DNA of 6,209 bases from Bacteroidota bacterium (GTDB taxonomy: Bacteria; Bacteroidota; Ignavibacteria; Ignavibacteriales; Melioribacteraceae). Where the stretch lies: NCBI GenBank assembly GCA_021812745.1, contig JAKAMS010000157.1, positions 1 to 6,209 on the forward strand. Direction: 5' to 3'. This document shows, piece by piece, positions 5,557 through 6,209 of this stretch (position 1 is the stretch's first letter; every line of letters begins with the position of its first letter). The position numbers and the translations under genes were made by a program. A model generated the notes under the pieces. That model saw nothing but the letters and a program-made list of their open reading frames with translations, had not been told where the DNA came from and did no database searches.

Positions 5557-6024
5557 CTATTCAAAATAATATCTCCCGCCAATAGCGAAATCCAAATGCA
5601 ATGATGTTTCCGGAAATAAATTAAATACCGGGGCTAGTTCTATAAATGTATCAATCGGCAATGATTCAGGTATCCACATTATTCCAATAACACCGCGTGC
5701 GCCTAATGTATTTCCATCCTTATTACCGAAATGGATTCGTGCGCCGAAACCGTAATAAACCGGAAAATTATATGGAGACTTTATTTTATCGGGAAAATTA
5801 AAAAGAAAATCCCCGTGTAAAGAAAATGTTTTGTCGGGATGAGCGAATGAGTATGCTAAACCGAAATCAATAGCGTGTCCGTTGCCAAGTAAATATTTTC
5901 CGCTTAAGCCCGTCGGTTCGCCCAGCATAATCCCTAATCCAAATTTTCTTTCTTGAGAATAATGCTTTACTGATGTTATTGAAACAATTAAAAAAACCGC
6001 AAGAAAGAACTTACCGACTCTCAC
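5557..6024 (-). CDS. small exported protein, probable outer-membrane beta-barrel
   Basis: From GTG 6024 the product has 155 residues. A signal peptide (MRVGKFFLAVFLIVSITS) ends near HYSQ-ERKF. The rest is rich in Gly, Phe and Tyr with alternating polar and hydrophobic residues: GLGIMLGEPTGLSGKY (29-44), AIDFGLAYSF (51-60), YYGFGARIHF (90-99), and a last strand HLDFAIGGRYYF. This is the look of an eight-strand-size barrel; I do not recognise a named family and claim no specific function. GTG 6024 is preferred because GAGG (6034-6031) lies six bases upstream and the signal peptide starts cleanly. An in-frame GTG at 6060 would add 12 residues before the basic N-region. The gene faces the same way as the S46 gene, about 160 bases upstream of that gene's start. 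No convincing promoter was found. Confidence 0.75.
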   Translation of the reverse strand: MRVGKFFLAVFLIVSITSVKHYSQERKFGLGIMLGEPTGLSGKYLLGNGHAIDFGLAYSFAHPDKTFSLHGDFLFNFPDKIKSPYNFPVYYGFGARIHFGNKDGNTLGARGVIGIMWIPESLPIDTFIELAPVFNLFPETSLHLDFAIGGRYYFE

Positions 6025-6136
6025 TGAATACCTCAGATTATTTTGTATGTCTAAATACACAAATCAGATTAAAAATTAAAGTCAAAATAATCGCCTCATA
6101 AAAACAGTTTCTTTCAACATTATTAACGAATATTAT

Positions 6137-6168
6137 TAAATTTGATTTAGAGATCATTCCAAAAGAGG
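6137..6168 (+). promoter_or_regulatory. candidate -7 element and SD for the gene at the right edge
   Basis: TAAATTTG (6137-6144) fits TAnnTTTG, with TTTC (6112-6115) at the -33 position 21 bases upstream. GAGG (6165-6168) lies five bases before ATG 6174. The same TTTC plus TAnnTTTG pair is seen upstream of yebC and of the S46 gene. Confidence 0.45.
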
Positions 6169-6173
6169 ATTAA

Positions 6174-6209
6174 ATGAAGGAAATTTCCAACAGCACGAAC
6201 ATTAATAAT
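6174..6209 (+). CDS. start of a gene leaving the window, unidentified
   Basis: ATG 6174 opens 12 codons (MKEISNSTNINN) that stay open to the window edge. An SD GAGG five bases upstream and a promoter-like TAAATTTG support a real start. The fragment is too short for a family call. It is divergent from the barrel protein gene. Confidence 0.55.
   Translation, partial: MKEISNSTNINN

Noticed and set aside
1..6209. CRISPR array, insertion sequence, tRNA or rRNA
   Set aside because: No regularly spaced repeats, transposase reading frame, terminal inverted repeats or cloverleaf were found by eye.

Overview
The window reads as about 40% GC DNA from the Bacteroidota/Chlorobi/Ignavibacteria side of bacteria; Ignavibacteria-like is my best guess. 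The grounds are a YebC protein with the MGR-type N-terminus, an S46 dipeptidyl-peptidase, and promoter-like sequences that fit the Bacteroidota -7 consensus TAnnTTTG. Shine-Dalgarno (SD) sequences precede several genes, which argues against classical Bacteroidia, where they are rare. The lineage is an inference from family resemblance, not a database match.

Layout. 1-617 (minus): a yebC-family gene whose 3' end lies outside the window. 618-998: a divergent intergenic region holding the yebC promoter side, then a plus-strand promoter and a 22-codon leader peptide with four consecutive Trp codons. A dense set of mutually exclusive RNA helices follows. 999-2345 (plus): a stand-alone TrpB2-type tryptophan synthase beta chain. 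2449-3102 (plus): a small multi-spanning membrane protein with a His-rich loop. It converges on 3182-5392 (minus), an exported S46 dipeptidyl-peptidase with the Arg that marks the DPP11 (Asp/Glu-specific) subgroup. 5557-6024 (minus): a small exported protein that looks like an outer-membrane beta-barrel. 6174-6209 (plus): the first 12 codons of a gene leaving the window.

The most interesting part is 772-1001, the control region of trpB2. Four classic attenuator segments are present: the Trp codons pair with the end of the leader ORF (1:2), that end pairs with the 5' side of a terminator (2:3), and the terminator itself is 3:4. Two further segments extend the chain. The terminator's 3' arm (4) is an exact 10-bp complement of a downstream segment (5). 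Segment 5 otherwise forms a second U-tract hairpin (5:6), or can pair over 10 bp with the AGGAGG ribosome binding site of trpB2 (5:7). I read this as a domino switch. With Trp plentiful, 1:2, 3:4 and 5:6 (or 5:7) form, giving two terminators and a hidden SD. With Trp-tRNA scarce, the ribosome stalls at the Trp codons, 2:3 and 4:5 form, both terminators are broken and the SD is free. The helices were derived by hand from the sequence; the regulatory behaviour is inferred.

The other genes do not form an obvious pathway with trpB2. The S46 peptidase and the barrel protein face the same way and both look exported, but the S46 gene has its own promoter-like sequence, so they need not be an operon.
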